DNA from: Holosporaceae bacterium | GTDB taxonomy: Bacteria; Pseudomonadota; Alphaproteobacteria; UBA3830 | Assembly: GCA_031274295.1 (NCBI GenBank) | Contig: JAISQI010000071.1 | Location: forward strand, 1-47,651 | Reading direction: 5' to 3' | Length of the DNA: 47,651 nucleotides | Part shown: positions 33,331-42,381 of the stretch, in pieces | Layout: the number at the start of each line of letters is the position of its first letter | Position numbering within the stretch: the stretch's first letter is position 1 | The notes under the pieces: model-generated | What the model was told of the DNA's origin: nothing | The model's input: the letters and a program-made list of their open reading frames with translations, nothing else | The model's database searches: none | Program-made: the position numbers and the translations under genes

Positions 33331-34218
33331 ATGCCCAAAGAATTCAAATTCCTCGCTGGAGCTAGATTAAAAAATAAGTACTTAAGATTTGCGTTCGTCA
33401 TTGTTATTATATTAACTATCAGTTCCGTATTTATTTCTTTATTCAAACGATACAAAATTAACCTAAAACAAAATGAAAACGGAATTAATTTTTCCGATGA
33501 AATTGTTTTCGACGATATCAAAGTTCACATAAATAATGATTCGTTTTCCCACGATTCCCTAAAGGAAGAGACTCACCATAACGAGGTGGCCGAATATCTA
33601 AAAAAGAATCTGAAAAAGGGAGATACCGTTATAAATATTGCTCATAATGCGGGTATACAAACACTACTCATTGCTAAAATAATCCAGCAATCCGGCAGAG
33701 TTTATTTTTACAACCCAAGCAAAAAATATATCGATTCTATAAAATCAAGCGCTCGGGCAAATGGATTTGAAAACAGAGTTTTTGCGCATGCCTTTGGTAT
33801 ATCTGATCATAGTTTTAATGGATTATTGGTGCACAAAAATAATTTCCCCGATATAACCGGAAAAATTGAACCGGACGACTATAAAATTCCGCTGGGATAC
33901 AGCGCCATGACCATAAAAGTCTCATCCATCGATGAGCAATTGCCCAATCTGCAGAACGTTAACCTAATGATAATCAACGTCAATGAAGACTGTTCCAACA
34001 TAATAAATGGAGCCATTAATCTGATAAAAAAATCAGGGGAACTCTCCATAATCGTCAATTATAACAGAGCGATTCTCGCGAATTCATCCGCATTTCATAC
34101 GCTGTTAAACATTGGATTTAGCCTCCACGTCGTTCAAACGGATGGATCTCTTAAATCATCAGATATTAATGAAATTAAAAAGCTAAACAAGTGTTTTTTG
34201 CTTTTTAAGAGAAATTAA
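33331..34218 (+). CDS. Membrane-anchored FkbM-like protein with degenerate SAM site
   Basis: A 295-residue protein from the ATG at 33331, with GGAG upstream. One membrane helix is at about residues 18-37, preceded by basic residues. Residues 85-290 have the layout of an FkbM methyltransferase, but the acidic SAM-binding positions are changed. The motif I region is INIAHNAG (101-108) where DIGANxG is expected, the strand-2 acidic residue is Asn in YFYNPS (near 128), and the LDIEG region reads INVNED (215-220). It is therefore probably not a methyltransferase, or binds another ligand. The fold call is from pattern only. Its last 36 bases overlap the convergent cca gene. Confidence 0.6.
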   Translation: MPKEFKFLAGARLKNKYLRFAFVIVIILTISSVFISLFKRYKINLKQNENGINFSDEIVFDDIKVHINNDSFSHDSLKEETHHNEVAEYLKKNLKKGDTVINIAHNAGIQTLLIAKIIQQSGRVYFYNPSKKYIDSIKSSARANGFENRVFAHAFGISDHSFNGLLVHKNNFPDITGKIEPDDYKIPLGYSAMTIKVSSIDEQLPNLQNVNLMIINVNEDCSNIINGAINLIKKSGELSIIVNYNRAILANSSAFHTLLNIGFSLHVVQTDGSLKSSDINEIKKLNKCFLLFKRN

Positions 34219-35403
34219 TGGCTCCCGACATGACTCAAGACATGCAACGGCGTATTTTTTGCACTCGTTGGGTGATACATTATTGTTAATCCAAAATTTT
34301 TTGGTCGACTGCATAACATGTTTTAATTCTTCTCTAGTGGGATGGTATTTCTTCAAATCGCAGGACGTTAATTTAAAATCCACCTGTTCCGATCTACAAA
34401 AGTTCAACAGTTTTTTCAAAACTTTTTTTACGTCTTCTCCGGAAGCGTTTAAATATGAGTTCACCGCCCAAAATTTTGCATAAAAAATTCTATAATCCTT
34501 TTTGATCTGTTTCAACTGCATGAATATTTGCTGATAATCGACGGATTTTAGTAAAATCATCTCGCTAATATTCTTGGGAAAATTATACATGCGCGTTAAA
34601 TCGCTGAAGTTGGAGAATTTTAGCAGCATCGCCAATCTTTCGACACTGGATAATGATTTAAATATTCCGAGCTTCACACAAACGTCAAGGGAATTAAATT
34701 GCAGCGCAAATAATTCATTTAGGATCTCCATCATTTGAGGAATAATTCTATTCGAATGTGGAACATCGAGAATTTTTATGAGTTCGGTAACAATTCTTTC
34801 GCTGGAAAGTAATTTTACGTTGGATTTCAATTGAGAAATTACTTCCAGATACTCTTGGTTATACTTATAATTCCCGCAGGCGGCTACAAATCTGAAATAT
34901 CTAAAAATTCTCAGATAATCCTCCGTGATTCTTTTTCGTGCATCTCCAATAAATCTTATATTTCGAGAACGAATATCCTCGATTCCCGAGTGATAATCGT
35001 AAATTCTTCCGTCTTTATCCATATAAATCGCGTTGATCGTAAAATCACGTCGCCTGGCATCAGTTTTGAAAGACTGGGAAAATTCCACCTCCGAATGGCG
35101 GCCGAACGTTTTTATATCGCGACGTAGCGTAGTTATTTCGTATGAATTATGATCGTAAATGGCCGTCACGGATCCATATTTTATTCCAACGGGAACAACA
35201 GCCACCCCATGCCGCCTGCAAATATCAATTATTTCTGCCGGATGCGCGTCGGTCGCCAGATCCACGTCTGATATTTTCTTTTTCAAAAGGAAATCCCTTA
35301 CGGCTCCACCGACAATGCGAGCCCTAAATCCACATTTTTCAATCAAATCTAGAATAAAAAAGATATTTTCATCTATGAGAGAATTATTTTTCTTATGGCC
35401 CAT
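34183..35403 (-). CDS. cca: CCA-adding tRNA nucleotidyltransferase / poly(A) polymerase family protein
   Basis: A 406-residue class II nucleotidyltransferase. The head has VGGAVRDFLL (31-40) and the catalytic DVD at 46-48, then RRRDFTINAIYMD and the EDYLRIFRYFRF helix that forms part of the nucleotide-binding region. In alphaproteobacteria this family normally repairs or adds tRNA CCA ends. All three tRNAs here encode CCA, so repair would be its main role. Poly(A) polymerase activity cannot be excluded from sequence alone. It diverges from xseB. Confidence 0.9.
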   Translation of the reverse strand: MGHKKNNSLIDENIFFILDLIEKCGFRARIVGGAVRDFLLKKKISDVDLATDAHPAEIIDICRRHGVAVVPVGIKYGSVTAIYDHNSYEITTLRRDIKTFGRHSEVEFSQSFKTDARRRDFTINAIYMDKDGRIYDYHSGIEDIRSRNIRFIGDARKRITEDYLRIFRYFRFVAACGNYKYNQEYLEVISQLKSNVKLLSSERIVTELIKILDVPHSNRIIPQMMEILNELFALQFNSLDVCVKLGIFKSLSSVERLAMLLKFSNFSDLTRMYNFPKNISEMILLKSVDYQQIFMQLKQIKKDYRIFYAKFWAVNSYLNASGEDVKKVLKKLLNFCRSEQVDFKLTSCDLKKYHPTREELKHVMQSTKKFWINNNVSPNECKKYAVACLESCREPLISLKKQKTLV

Positions 35404-35459
35404 TGTTTTAAATCCATATACTTATGTATCCTATAGCATAGTTAATGGAAGAGTATAAC

Positions 35460-35699
35460 ATGGCACCAAACGAAGATATTGACCAAATGGAATTTGAAGA
35501 AGCATTGAAAGAGTTAGAAGATATCGTCAAAACCATCGAGGAGGGGAAATCTTCTCTCCGCGAGTCTGTCGACCTATATGAGCGTGGAACTATGCTAAAA
35601 AAACGCTGTGATACTATATTAGAATCCATACAATTAAGAATTAATCAAATATCTTGTGATAAAGATGGAATTGTATCTCAAAGTGAAATGGAGTTGTAA
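35460..35699 (+). CDS. xseB: Exodeoxyribonuclease VII small subunit
   Basis: A 79-residue helical subunit that partners XseA in single-strand DNA degradation. The family pattern MEFEEALKELEDIVKTIEEG, then SLRESVDLYERG and LKKRCDTIL, is clear. The ATG at 35460 is preferred because GGAAGAG lies just before it; an ATG at 35445 would add five residues. Its stop abuts the yggT start (TAA then ATG). XseA is not in the window. Confidence 0.92.
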   Translation: MAPNEDIDQMEFEEALKELEDIVKTIEEGKSSLRESVDLYERGTMLKKRCDTILESIQLRINQISCDKDGIVSQSEMEL

Positions 35700-36002
35700 A
35701 TGGATATTATTTTAGTTCCCCTACTGTTATTGTGCAAAACTGTAATTAGCCTAGCTGAAATTGTGGTTATAGCCGACGTTGTAATGGGATGGCTCGTTAT
35801 GGCGAACATTCTTAACACGACCAACCAGTTTGTTCACGCTATTTTGGACTCGATCTCTAGAATTTCTGAATTCATGCTGCGTCCAGTCAGAAAAAGAATA
35901 CCTATAAATGCCGGAGCACTTGACATATCTCCGGTTATTCTTCTTTTACTTCTGAAGTTTATTGAGTATATAATAGATCGCATCTACCTAAAGTTTTTCT
36001 AA
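35700..36002 (+). CDS. YggT family inner membrane protein
   Basis: A 100-residue protein with two hydrophobic segments around VVMGWLVM and the conserved ISRISEFMLRPVRKRIPINAGALDISPVILLLLLKFI block, diagnostic for YggT. Family members are linked to cell-division or osmotic phenotypes, without a fixed biochemical role. It starts directly after the xseB stop and precedes folD by 16 bases, so the three form an operon. Confidence 0.9.
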   Translation: MDIILVPLLLLCKTVISLAEIVVIADVVMGWLVMANILNTTNQFVHAILDSISRISEFMLRPVRKRIPINAGALDISPVILLLLLKFIEYIIDRIYLKFF

Positions 36003-36018
36003 TTTTTATAGGATACTT

Positions 36019-36870
36019 ATGGCGAAAACAATAAACGGAAGAGAAATCGCAGACGAGTTTTGCGCTCATATTAAAGAGAGAACAGCAGAAATCAAAGAAC
36101 GCGGAATAGAACCGCATATTGCTCTTATAAATGCGGGAGAAGATCCCGCCAGTGAAATATACATATCCAAAAAAGAAAAATTGGCGACGTCGGTTGGAAT
36201 TTCCTCCACCGTTTATAAGTTTAATAATTACGTAAAAGAAAATGAAATCTCCGATTTAATAAATAAATTAAACAACGATAAAAAAGTTCATGCCATTTTG
36301 CTTCAATCGCCGCTGCCCAAGAGTTTTCAATTTCGCAAACTTATCAATTTGATTCATCCGGACAAAGACGTCGACGGATTAACGACCCTTAATCAGGGAA
36401 GATTGTTTTCCGGCGAGCCGGGAGTTGCGCCTTGCACTCCGTCTGGCGTTTTACATTTATTGCGAACAGTTCATGATAACATTGCCGGACTACACGCTGT
36501 GGTCCTTGGGAGATCATCCATCGTAGGACGACCCCTTGCCCAGTTGTTGTTAAATTCCAATTGCACTGTCACGTTGCTTCACTCGTATTCAAAGGATTTG
36601 CCGGCCATATGCAGAACCGCCGACATATTGGTTAGCGCCATTGGAAAACCGCTTTTTATTGGAAAAGAATTTATAAAACCCGGAGCCACCGTTATAGACG
36701 TCGGAGTAAACAAAATTGAGAAGAATGGATCGAAAAAAATCGTTGGAGATGTAAAATTCGATGAGGTCGCCGAAATTGCCGCAGCTATTACGCCTGTCCC
36801 CCACGGCGTCGGACCAATGACCGTCGCCTACTTGATGCACAATACATTGAATTTGGCGTGTTGTTACTAA
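36019..36870 (+). CDS. folD: Bifunctional methylenetetrahydrofolate dehydrogenase/cyclohydrolase
   Basis: A 283-residue FolD that interconverts 5,10-methylene-, methenyl- and 10-formyl-THF using NADP. The catalytic lysine lies in SEIYISKKEKLA near residue 52, with VHAILLQSPLPK and PDKDVDGLTTLNQGRLF after it, then VVLGRSSIVGRPLAQLLL for nucleotide binding. The C-terminal motif reads PVPHGVGPMTVAYL; the usual form is PGGVGPMT, so one glycine is a histidine here. It supplies one-carbon units, for example for formyl-Met-tRNA. Confidence 0.96.
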   Translation: MAKTINGREIADEFCAHIKERTAEIKERGIEPHIALINAGEDPASEIYISKKEKLATSVGISSTVYKFNNYVKENEISDLINKLNNDKKVHAILLQSPLPKSFQFRKLINLIHPDKDVDGLTTLNQGRLFSGEPGVAPCTPSGVLHLLRTVHDNIAGLHAVVLGRSSIVGRPLAQLLLNSNCTVTLLHSYSKDLPAICRTADILVSAIGKPLFIGKEFIKPGATVIDVGVNKIEKNGSKKIVGDVKFDEVAEIAAAITPVPHGVGPMTVAYLMHNTLNLACCY

Positions 36871-36916
36871 AAATAAAAATATGATAGTCTTAGAAAAACA
36901 TATTTAGGGGTTAATC

Positions 36917-37519
36917 ATGAAAAAAGTAATTTATTTTCTATCGTTTATTGTTTTGGCCGTTGAAACCAGCGTGGGAAGTGATGATTTCAATGAGCTATCA
37001 GATTCCGTCAGAGAAAACACCGGAAAAATCGAAGAGCTCAGCAAAACCATCGCCGAATTGCAAAAAAGAATATCTTTGCTGGAAGATACTTTGAATAAAA
37101 AAAATCAAGAGGAAGCCAATCAAAAAACAGTAGAAATAATTTCCCAGAAAACTCCGGAAGAAATTCTAAAAATATCCCGCGACATGATCGAAGAAAATAA
37201 CATGGATGACGCTCGAAAAATGCTAAACGCTTTCATAACTAAAAATCCAACCAGCATATATTGCGGAATGATGTTATTTTATGTAGGAAATAGTTATTTT
37301 ATCGAAAAAGATTACAAAAACGCAGCTCTGGAGTATATGAAAGGATTCAAAGCGAATTCGGCCGGATCCAAATCAGCGGAAACATTGTATAAATTAGCTT
37401 TATGTTTTAAGCAATTACAACAAATGAACAAGTACGAATCGACTTTAAAGAAAATAGTAGAGGATTATCCGGGAGAATTTGCCCAAAAAGCTTCCGCCGA
37501 GCTTAAAAAAATTCAGTAA
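36917..37519 (+). CDS. cpoB: Tol-Pal system protein CpoB (YbgF)
   Basis: A 200-residue periplasmic protein. It has a signal peptide at residues 1-20, a coiled-coil at about 25-65 (ELSDSVRENTGKIEELSKTIAELQ) that mediates trimerisation, then TPR repeats (YVGNSYFIEKDYKNAALEYMKGFK and following). It coordinates peptidoglycan synthesis with outer-membrane constriction together with Tol-Pal. The ATG has AGGGG upstream. Its stop overlaps the tilS start (TAATG), and cpoB-tilS-ftsH order is conserved in alphaproteobacteria. Confidence 0.92.
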   Translation: MKKVIYFLSFIVLAVETSVGSDDFNELSDSVRENTGKIEELSKTIAELQKRISLLEDTLNKKNQEEANQKTVEIISQKTPEEILKISRDMIEENNMDDARKMLNAFITKNPTSIYCGMMLFYVGNSYFIEKDYKNAALEYMKGFKANSAGSKSAETLYKLALCFKQLQQMNKYESTLKKIVEDYPGEFAQKASAELKKIQ

Positions 37520-38673
37520 TGTCGATAGTTGATAATTTCGTAGACGCTTCATCAACCTTTGACGCTTTTAATGAAGAAATGCTTCGACTGGTTGAGTTTT
37601 ATATGAAGCTCTACAAAACCAAACCGTTGGAACGAATATGCGTCGCCGTTTCCGGCGGATCGGACAGCATGTCGTTACTGGTAATGGCGGCCGAATGGTC
37701 TCAAAAACATCAAGTTTCCATCGATTGCGTCACAGTAGATCACAAACTTAGAGAAGAATCCTTAGCGGAAGCAAAATTTGTCGAAAACTTTTGCAAATCC
37801 ATTAGCGTAAATCATAGAATTCTCGAATGGAACAGAGGGGAAGATAAAGTTACCCCTGGCAAGTTGGAAAATCTTGCCCGGGACGCTCGCTACAAGCTAA
37901 TTTCTGAATTCTGTGAAAGCAACTCCGTTCCCCTTGTATTGGTTGGACACACCTGGAATGATCAGCTGGAAACCTTCGAAATGCGACTAAACAAAGGAAG
38001 CTCCGCCGGCGGACTGGCGGGCATGAGCCAAATCCGATCCATCACCGATCGAGTAAAGCTTATCCGACCGATATTACATTTCACCAAAGAGCACCTGGAG
38101 CATTTTTTAAAAAGTAAAAATATTCTCTGGAAAATTGATCCCATGAATCATCAGGAAACTTTTCTGCGGGTTTTTCATCGCAAAAAAATTTCTCGCTATA
38201 GCAGTGATAAAATTTTGGACATTTCCAATAGGATCGTCCGTTTGGGAACGAAAAGAAATGAAATCGAAACGTCCGCCGTGTGTTTTCTAAAAAGTTTTTG
38301 TGAATTTCCGAAACGAGGGCATGCTATTATCGACAAGAAACAATTGCTGCTGGAAGAAAAAACGATTCAAGCGGAAGTTCTAAAGCGAATAATTTGGAAC
38401 GTTGGAGAAAAGAAATATGCTCCCCGCATAAACGAGGATCTTTGCGATAACATTCTCCGTCAAAAAATAAATACCCTCGGCAGATGTCTATTGAAAATAA
38501 AGAAAGAAAAAATATTCGTACTCCGAGAAAACAGAAATGCTAAAGCTCAGAAAGAACTGCCCGGGGGGTTGCCTTGCACATTTCAAAATCATAGAATGAC
38601 GTACGAAATCAACGAATCGTCGAATGATTTTTCGTGTTTTAAAAAAATAAATCTGTTCGACGTGTTCTTGTAA
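37519..38673 (+). CDS. tilS: tRNA(Ile)-lysidine synthetase
   Basis: A 384-residue PP-loop ATPase that converts the wobble C of the CAU tRNA-Ile to lysidine so that it reads AUA. The PP-loop SGGSDS is at residues 45-50. The [29 protein letters not shown] region follows the family pattern, which is usually GHHxxDQ; here it reads GHTWNDQ. The C-terminal domain is shortened compared with E. coli TilS. The start overlaps the cpoB stop. Confidence 0.93.
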   Translation: MSIVDNFVDASSTFDAFNEEMLRLVEFYMKLYKTKPLERICVAVSGGSDSMSLLVMAAEWSQKHQVSIDCVTVDHKLREESLAEAKFVENFCKSISVNHRILEWNRGEDKVTPGKLENLARDARYKLISEFCESNSVPLVLVGHTWNDQLETFEMRLNKGSSAGGLAGMSQIRSITDRVKLIRPILHFTKEHLEHFLKSKNILWKIDPMNHQETFLRVFHRKKISRYSSDKILDISNRIVRLGTKRNEIETSAVCFLKSFCEFPKRGHAIIDKKQLLLEEKTIQAEVLKRIIWNVGEKKYAPRINEDLCDNILRQKINTLGRCLLKIKKEKIFVLRENRNAKAQKELPGGLPCTFQNHRMTYEINESSNDFSCFKKINLFDVFL

Positions 38674-38687
38674 ACGCACGGAGTAAA

Positions 38688-40610
38688 ATGATGAATAAAA
38701 ATTATAAAAATTTATCCATTTGGATCGCCGTTGGCTGTTTTATATTTTTATTGTTTCAAGCGTTGAGCAACAGCAAAGAAAATGTCACTCCTATTACTTA
38801 TTCTGATTTTTTGAGCGACGTTGACAATGGAAAAATATCAAGCGTAACAATTCGAGGATTTACCATCGAAGGTACTACTCTAGACGGCCGTGTGTTCACG
38901 ACCTATGATCCCCGCGATCCGGAACTCGTAAAGAAACTAATTGCAAAAAACGTGAAAATTACAGCTGGCCCCAGCGAAGAGCATTCCACATTGTTTCATT
39001 TATTCATCAGTTGGCTTCCGCTGTTAATTTTGGGGGGAATATGGTTCTTCGCCCTAAGGCAGATGCAAGCTGGAGGGAATAGAGCGCTCGGGTTTGGAAA
39101 ATCAAAAGCGAGATTACTTAGCGAAAAAATTGGAAAGGTAACCTTCAATGACGTTGCCGGCATAGATGAAGCGAAATCCGAGCTGGAAGAAATAGTAGAT
39201 TTCTTGAAAGACCCGAACAAATTTAAAAAACTCGGAGGAAAAATTCCGAAGGGCGTTCTACTTGTTGGATATCCCGGAACTGGAAAAACCCTGCTGGCTC
39301 GAGCGATTGCCGGAGAAGCTAACGTTCCGTTTTTCAGCATTTCCGGATCAGAATTTGTGGAGATGTTCGTGGGAGTCGGAGCGAGTCGTGTTCGAGATAT
39401 GTTCGAACAAGGGAAAAAGAGCGCTCCCTGCATTGTCTTTATAGATGAAATCGACGCCGTCGGACGGCATCGCGGATTCGGACTCGGCGGAGGAAACGAT
39501 GAGCGAGAGCAGACTCTTAATCAATTGCTCGTGGAAATGGATGGATTTGAAGAAAACAACGGAGTCATAATTATATCGGCCACCAACAGACCCGATGTGC
39601 TAGATCCCGCGTTGTTAAGGCCTGGAAGATTCGATCGACAAGTGATAGTACCGCTTCCAGATCTCAATGGAAGAGAAAAAATTCTTCGGGTTCATTTGAG
39701 AAGAGTACCCCCTTCCTCCGATGTGGATCCCATGGTGCTGGCTCGCGGAACTCCAGGATTTTCCGGAGCAGATCTTGCGAATCTGGTTAACGAAGCCGCT
39801 CTGTTGGCGGCTAGAAGAGGTAAACGCGTCGTCGGGATGGACGAATTGGAGGATGCAAAAGATAAGGTAATGATGGGTGCAGAGCGTCGTTCCATGGTCA
39901 TGTCCGAAGAAGAGAAAAAGTTAACCGCCTACCACGAGGCCGGACATGCTATTGTTGCGCTGAACATTCCAGAATCCGACCCCATTCACAAGGCAACTAT
40001 TATTCCAAGAGGTCAGACCTTGGGAATGGTTATGCTTTTGCCGGAACAGGATAGAGTTTCAAAATCTCGTGCCGAGCTAGAGGCCAGCTTATCTGTTTCA
40101 GCTGGCGGAAGAATTGCCGAAGAAATGTTTTTCGGAACCGAAAAAATTACGACCGGAGCGTCGAGCGACATAAGCGCAGTAACTAAAATAGCAAGACGTA
40201 TGATACTCGAGTGCGGAATGAGTGAAAAACTTGGGTTTCTATCCTACGCCGGAGATAGAGCACAGGAGGTATTTCTTGGACACTCGACCTCCGCTAGTAA
40301 AAGTATATCCAGTTCAACTGCCAAGCTAATAGACGAAGAAATCCGCGCCCTTGTCGATAAAACCTACGCCAGGGCGAAAAAAATTCTCGAAGACAATCGG
40401 AATGCGCTGGAGCTTTTGGCCCATGGATTACTTGAACATGAAACTCTAACCGGAGAAGACATAAAAAAGATCGTGGATGGTCAAAAAATCGTAAAACAAA
40501 AAAGAACTCCGATCATTAAGACGTCTAAAAAATCAAAAATGCCATCCTCCGAATACGTAAAGAAAATCGATAAATTATCACCCAAAACCAAAAAAGCAAA
40601 AACGGTGTAA
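38688..40610 (+). CDS. ftsH: ATP-dependent zinc metalloprotease FtsH
   Basis: A 640-residue inner-membrane AAA+ protease that degrades membrane proteins and regulators such as RpoH and LpxC. Two membrane helices are at about 9-25 and 103-122. Walker A is GYPGTGKT (194-201; usually GPPGTGKT), the pore loop MFVG is near 226-229, Walker [10 protein letters not shown] near 251-259, and the zinc site HEAGH at 416-420. The start has two ATGs; GGAG at 38680-38683 suits the second (38691) slightly better. The stop is three bases before the proposed ATT start of rluD. Confidence 0.97.
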   Translation: MMNKNYKNLSIWIAVGCFIFLLFQALSNSKENVTPITYSDFLSDVDNGKISSVTIRGFTIEGTTLDGRVFTTYDPRDPELVKKLIAKNVKITAGPSEEHSTLFHLFISWLPLLILGGIWFFALRQMQAGGNRALGFGKSKARLLSEKIGKVTFNDVAGIDEAKSELEEIVDFLKDPNKFKKLGGKIPKGVLLVGYPGTGKTLLARAIAGEANVPFFSISGSEFVEMFVGVGASRVRDMFEQGKKSAPCIVFIDEIDAVGRHRGFGLGGGNDEREQTLNQLLVEMDGFEENNGVIIISATNRPDVLDPALLRPGRFDRQVIVPLPDLNGREKILRVHLRRVPPSSDVDPMVLARGTPGFSGADLANLVNEAALLAARRGKRVVGMDELEDAKDKVMMGAERRSMVMSEEEKKLTAYHEAGHAIVALNIPESDPIHKATIIPRGQTLGMVMLLPEQDRVSKSRAELEASLSVSAGGRIAEEMFFGTEKITTGASSDISAVTKIARRMILECGMSEKLGFLSYAGDRAQEVFLGHSTSASKSISSSTAKLIDEEIRALVDKTYARAKKILEDNRNALELLAHGLLEHETLTGEDIKKIVDGQKIVKQKRTPIIKTSKKSKMPSSEYVKKIDKLSPKTKKAKTV

Positions 40611-40612
40611 AT

Positions 40613-41560
40613 ATTAGAGAACTATCCGTAGTAATAGACATAAAAAAAAACAGACTGGATAAATTTCTAGCATCTGAAATTAAAGAGCTGTCCCGCAGCA
40701 AAATACAAACCCTCATATCGACTAAACGCGTTCAGGTTAATTCTGTTTTTATAACGGACGCCAATTATAATTTAAAAATCAACGATAAAATCTCCGTAGA
40801 CGACCATTGGGAAATAGAAAAGCCCGACTTATCACCGGACGATAGCGTAGAATTTCTTGTTTTATATGAAGATGAAGATTTACTCATTATTGATAAGCCA
40901 GCTGGCATAACGGTTCATCCCGGAGCGGGAAACCGCTCGCATACGCTAGTTAACGGACTTATTCATCACTGCGGACAATCGTTATCCGTTGGCAGCGGCC
41001 AATACAGACCCGGGATCGTTCACAGAATAGATAAAGATACCAGCGGAATCCTCGTGGTTGCTAAAAATGACTTCTCCCATTGCAAACTCGCCAAACAGTT
41101 TGCAACACACTCTCTAACAAGAAAATATATTTGTTTTTGCTATTCTACTCCTCATCCCTCTTGGGGAAAAATTACAACCCTCATCGCAAGGGATAAAAAC
41201 AACCGACTAAAAATGTCAGTTTCAAAAAATGTCGGCCGAAACGCTGTGACATTTTACAAAACTCTTCAAACATTTTCACAATTTGCATCAAAAATAGAAT
41301 GCGAATTGAAAACCGGTCGCACGCATCAAATAAGAGTTCATATGTCCCATCTTAAGTGCTCCCTAATTGGAGATTCACTGTATAAAGTGAAGAACTACGC
41401 CATTCCCAATGAAATAGCTAACTTTGTTAACCGTTTCCCTCGACAAGCACTTCATGCCTACTTTTTGGAGTTTGTACATCCGCGTTCGCAAAAAATCATG
41501 CGCTTTGAGAGCGACCTTCCGGAGGACATGAAAGAACTAGAGAAAATCTTGCTTTGTTAG
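40613..41560 (+). CDS. rluD: Pseudouridine synthase, RluD family, with no canonical start codon
   Basis: In the frame after ftsH, a full RluA-family enzyme can be read. It has an S4 RNA-binding domain (RLDKFLASEIKELSRSKIQ at about residues 15-35), then YEDEDLLIIDKPAGITVHPG, the catalytic HRIDKDTSG with its aspartate near residue 140, and TGRTHQIRVHM. It modifies U residues in helix 69 of 23S rRNA if it is RluD. The frame opens after a stop at 40571. It contains no ATG, GTG or TTG before the GTG at 41054, which lies past the catalytic aspartate. The ATT at 40613, three bases after the ftsH stop, gives the expected N-terminus. The 3' end overlaps the convergent ruvX by 24 bases. Confidence 0.85.
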   Translation: MRELSVVIDIKKNRLDKFLASEIKELSRSKIQTLISTKRVQVNSVFITDANYNLKINDKISVDDHWEIEKPDLSPDDSVEFLVLYEDEDLLIIDKPAGITVHPGAGNRSHTLVNGLIHHCGQSLSVGSGQYRPGIVHRIDKDTSGILVVAKNDFSHCKLAKQFATHSLTRKYICFCYSTPHPSWGKITTLIARDKNNRLKMSVSKNVGRNAVTFYKTLQTFSQFASKIECELKTGRTHQIRVHMSHLKCSLIGDSLYKVKNYAIPNEIANFVNRFPRQALHAYFLEFVHPRSQKIMRFESDLPEDMKELEKILLC

Positions 41561-42043
41561 AACGGAGTTTCTGTTTAGGAAGTCAATGGCTCCCTGGAGA
41601 ATGTAGACGGCCGCGCTTTGATCGACAGCTTTTTTGCGTTTTTTGCGTGATAAATCAGCCTGTATCATAAGATCGTCCACCACTTTGGTGGAAAATCTCT
41701 CGTCCCATCGCGCGAAATCAGCGTTAATATATTTAGATAGCCGTTCTGTGAATTCCAAGGTTTTTTCACATTGTTTTCCAGGTAATCCGTTCATTTGAAG
41801 AGGCCACCCGAAAATTATCAACCCTATTTTATAATGACTAACGGCGTCCATTAGGAAATTAAAGTCCCTGTCCGTTCCATTTCTTGAAACGGTCGCCAGA
41901 CCACTTGCAATTTTTATTCTGCTGTCGGATACGGCCACGCCAACGGTTTTATCTCCAATATCAAGTCCGATTATCACTGCTTTGGAGGCAATTAGTTCAT
42001 CTATTTTCACCTTCAATATATCTTTTATAAAAAAATTCGTCAT
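41537..42043 (-). CDS. ruvX: YqgF/RuvX family RNase H-fold nuclease
   Basis: A 168-residue protein of the YqgF family, proposed Holliday-junction resolvase or 16S rRNA maturation nuclease. The active-site acids are D28 in GLDIGDKTVGVAVSD, E115 in RWDERFST and D141 in VDQSAAVYILQ, and the GWPLQMNG substrate loop is near 79-86. It is slightly longer than usual because of an N-terminal extension of about 20 residues. It converges on rluD with a 24-base overlap. Confidence 0.92.
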   Translation of the reverse strand: MTNFFIKDILKVKIDELIASKAVIIGLDIGDKTVGVAVSDSRIKIASGLATVSRNGTDRDFNFLMDAVSHYKIGLIIFGWPLQMNGLPGKQCEKTLEFTERLSKYINADFARWDERFSTKVVDDLMIQADLSRKKRKKAVDQSAAVYILQGAIDFLNRNSVLTKQDFL

Positions 42044-42064
42044 TTTAATATTTCTTTAAACTAA

Positions 42065-42093
42065 TTGGTGTAGCATCTCTGTACCTAGATAAA
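42065..42093 (+). promoter_or_regulatory. Putative promoter of the small 64-residue gene
   Basis: TTGGTG at 42065-42070 and GATAAA at 42088-42093 are 17 bases apart, about 15 bases before the ATG of the small gene. The match is moderate. Confidence 0.4.
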
Positions 42094-42107
42094 CATTAGG
42101 TTATAAC

Positions 42108-42302
42108 ATGTTATCAAGACAATCTTTAGACATATTACTTGATCTAGTAGAAATAAAGCTAAGCGCAATCATGATCTTGGATAAGGATGACGCCAAAGAA
42201 GTACAAAGATTGAAAATCTGTAGAAACGAATTGCTTACTTCCAGAAAGGCCACCTATACAAAGAAAATAAATGATGATAGCGGAATAGCGATTATTTTCT
42301 AG
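42108..42302 (+). CDS. Small conserved alphaproteobacterial hypothetical protein
   Basis: A 64-residue protein with an AGG ribosome binding site seven bases before the ATG. The pattern LSRQSLDILLDLVEIKLSAIMILDKDDAKEV resembles a short hypothetical that I recall from other alphaproteobacteria (LSRQ..LD.LVEIKLS...DREDAREV). This match is from memory and not searched. It is predicted to be mostly helical and soluble, with a basic C-terminal part. The function is unknown. It has a plausible promoter of its own, and a perfect AT-rich palindrome starts at its stop codon. Confidence 0.7.
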   Translation: MLSRQSLDILLDLVEIKLSAIMILDKDDAKEVQRLKICRNELLTSRKATYTKKINDDSGIAIIF

Positions 42303-42320
42303 ATATATAGATATATATCT
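42301..42320. repeat. AT-rich perfect palindrome at the end of the small gene
   Basis: A 9-bp inverted repeat, AGATATATA and TATATATCT, with a two-base spacer begins within the stop codon region of the 64-residue gene. It could form a hairpin or be a protein binding site, but it has no following T-run. Confidence 0.6.
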
Positions 42321-42343
42321 TATCGATTTAGAAAAATTCCAAA

Positions 42344-42366
42344 GGCCGAAATTTTTATAATCGGCC
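42344..42366. terminator. Possible terminator hairpin between the small gene and hppA
   Basis: A 6-bp GC-rich stem, GGCCGA and TCGGCC, with an 11-base loop lies 15 bases past the hppA stop on the minus strand. A loose T-rich stretch follows in that direction. It may end the hppA transcript. Confidence 0.45.
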
Positions 42367-42381
42367 AATAGAATACAATTC

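Noticed and set aside
41054-41560. rluD starting at the internal GTG (168 residues)
   Set aside because: It would remove the S4 domain and the catalytic HRIDKDTSG motif, which are clearly encoded upstream in the same open frame.
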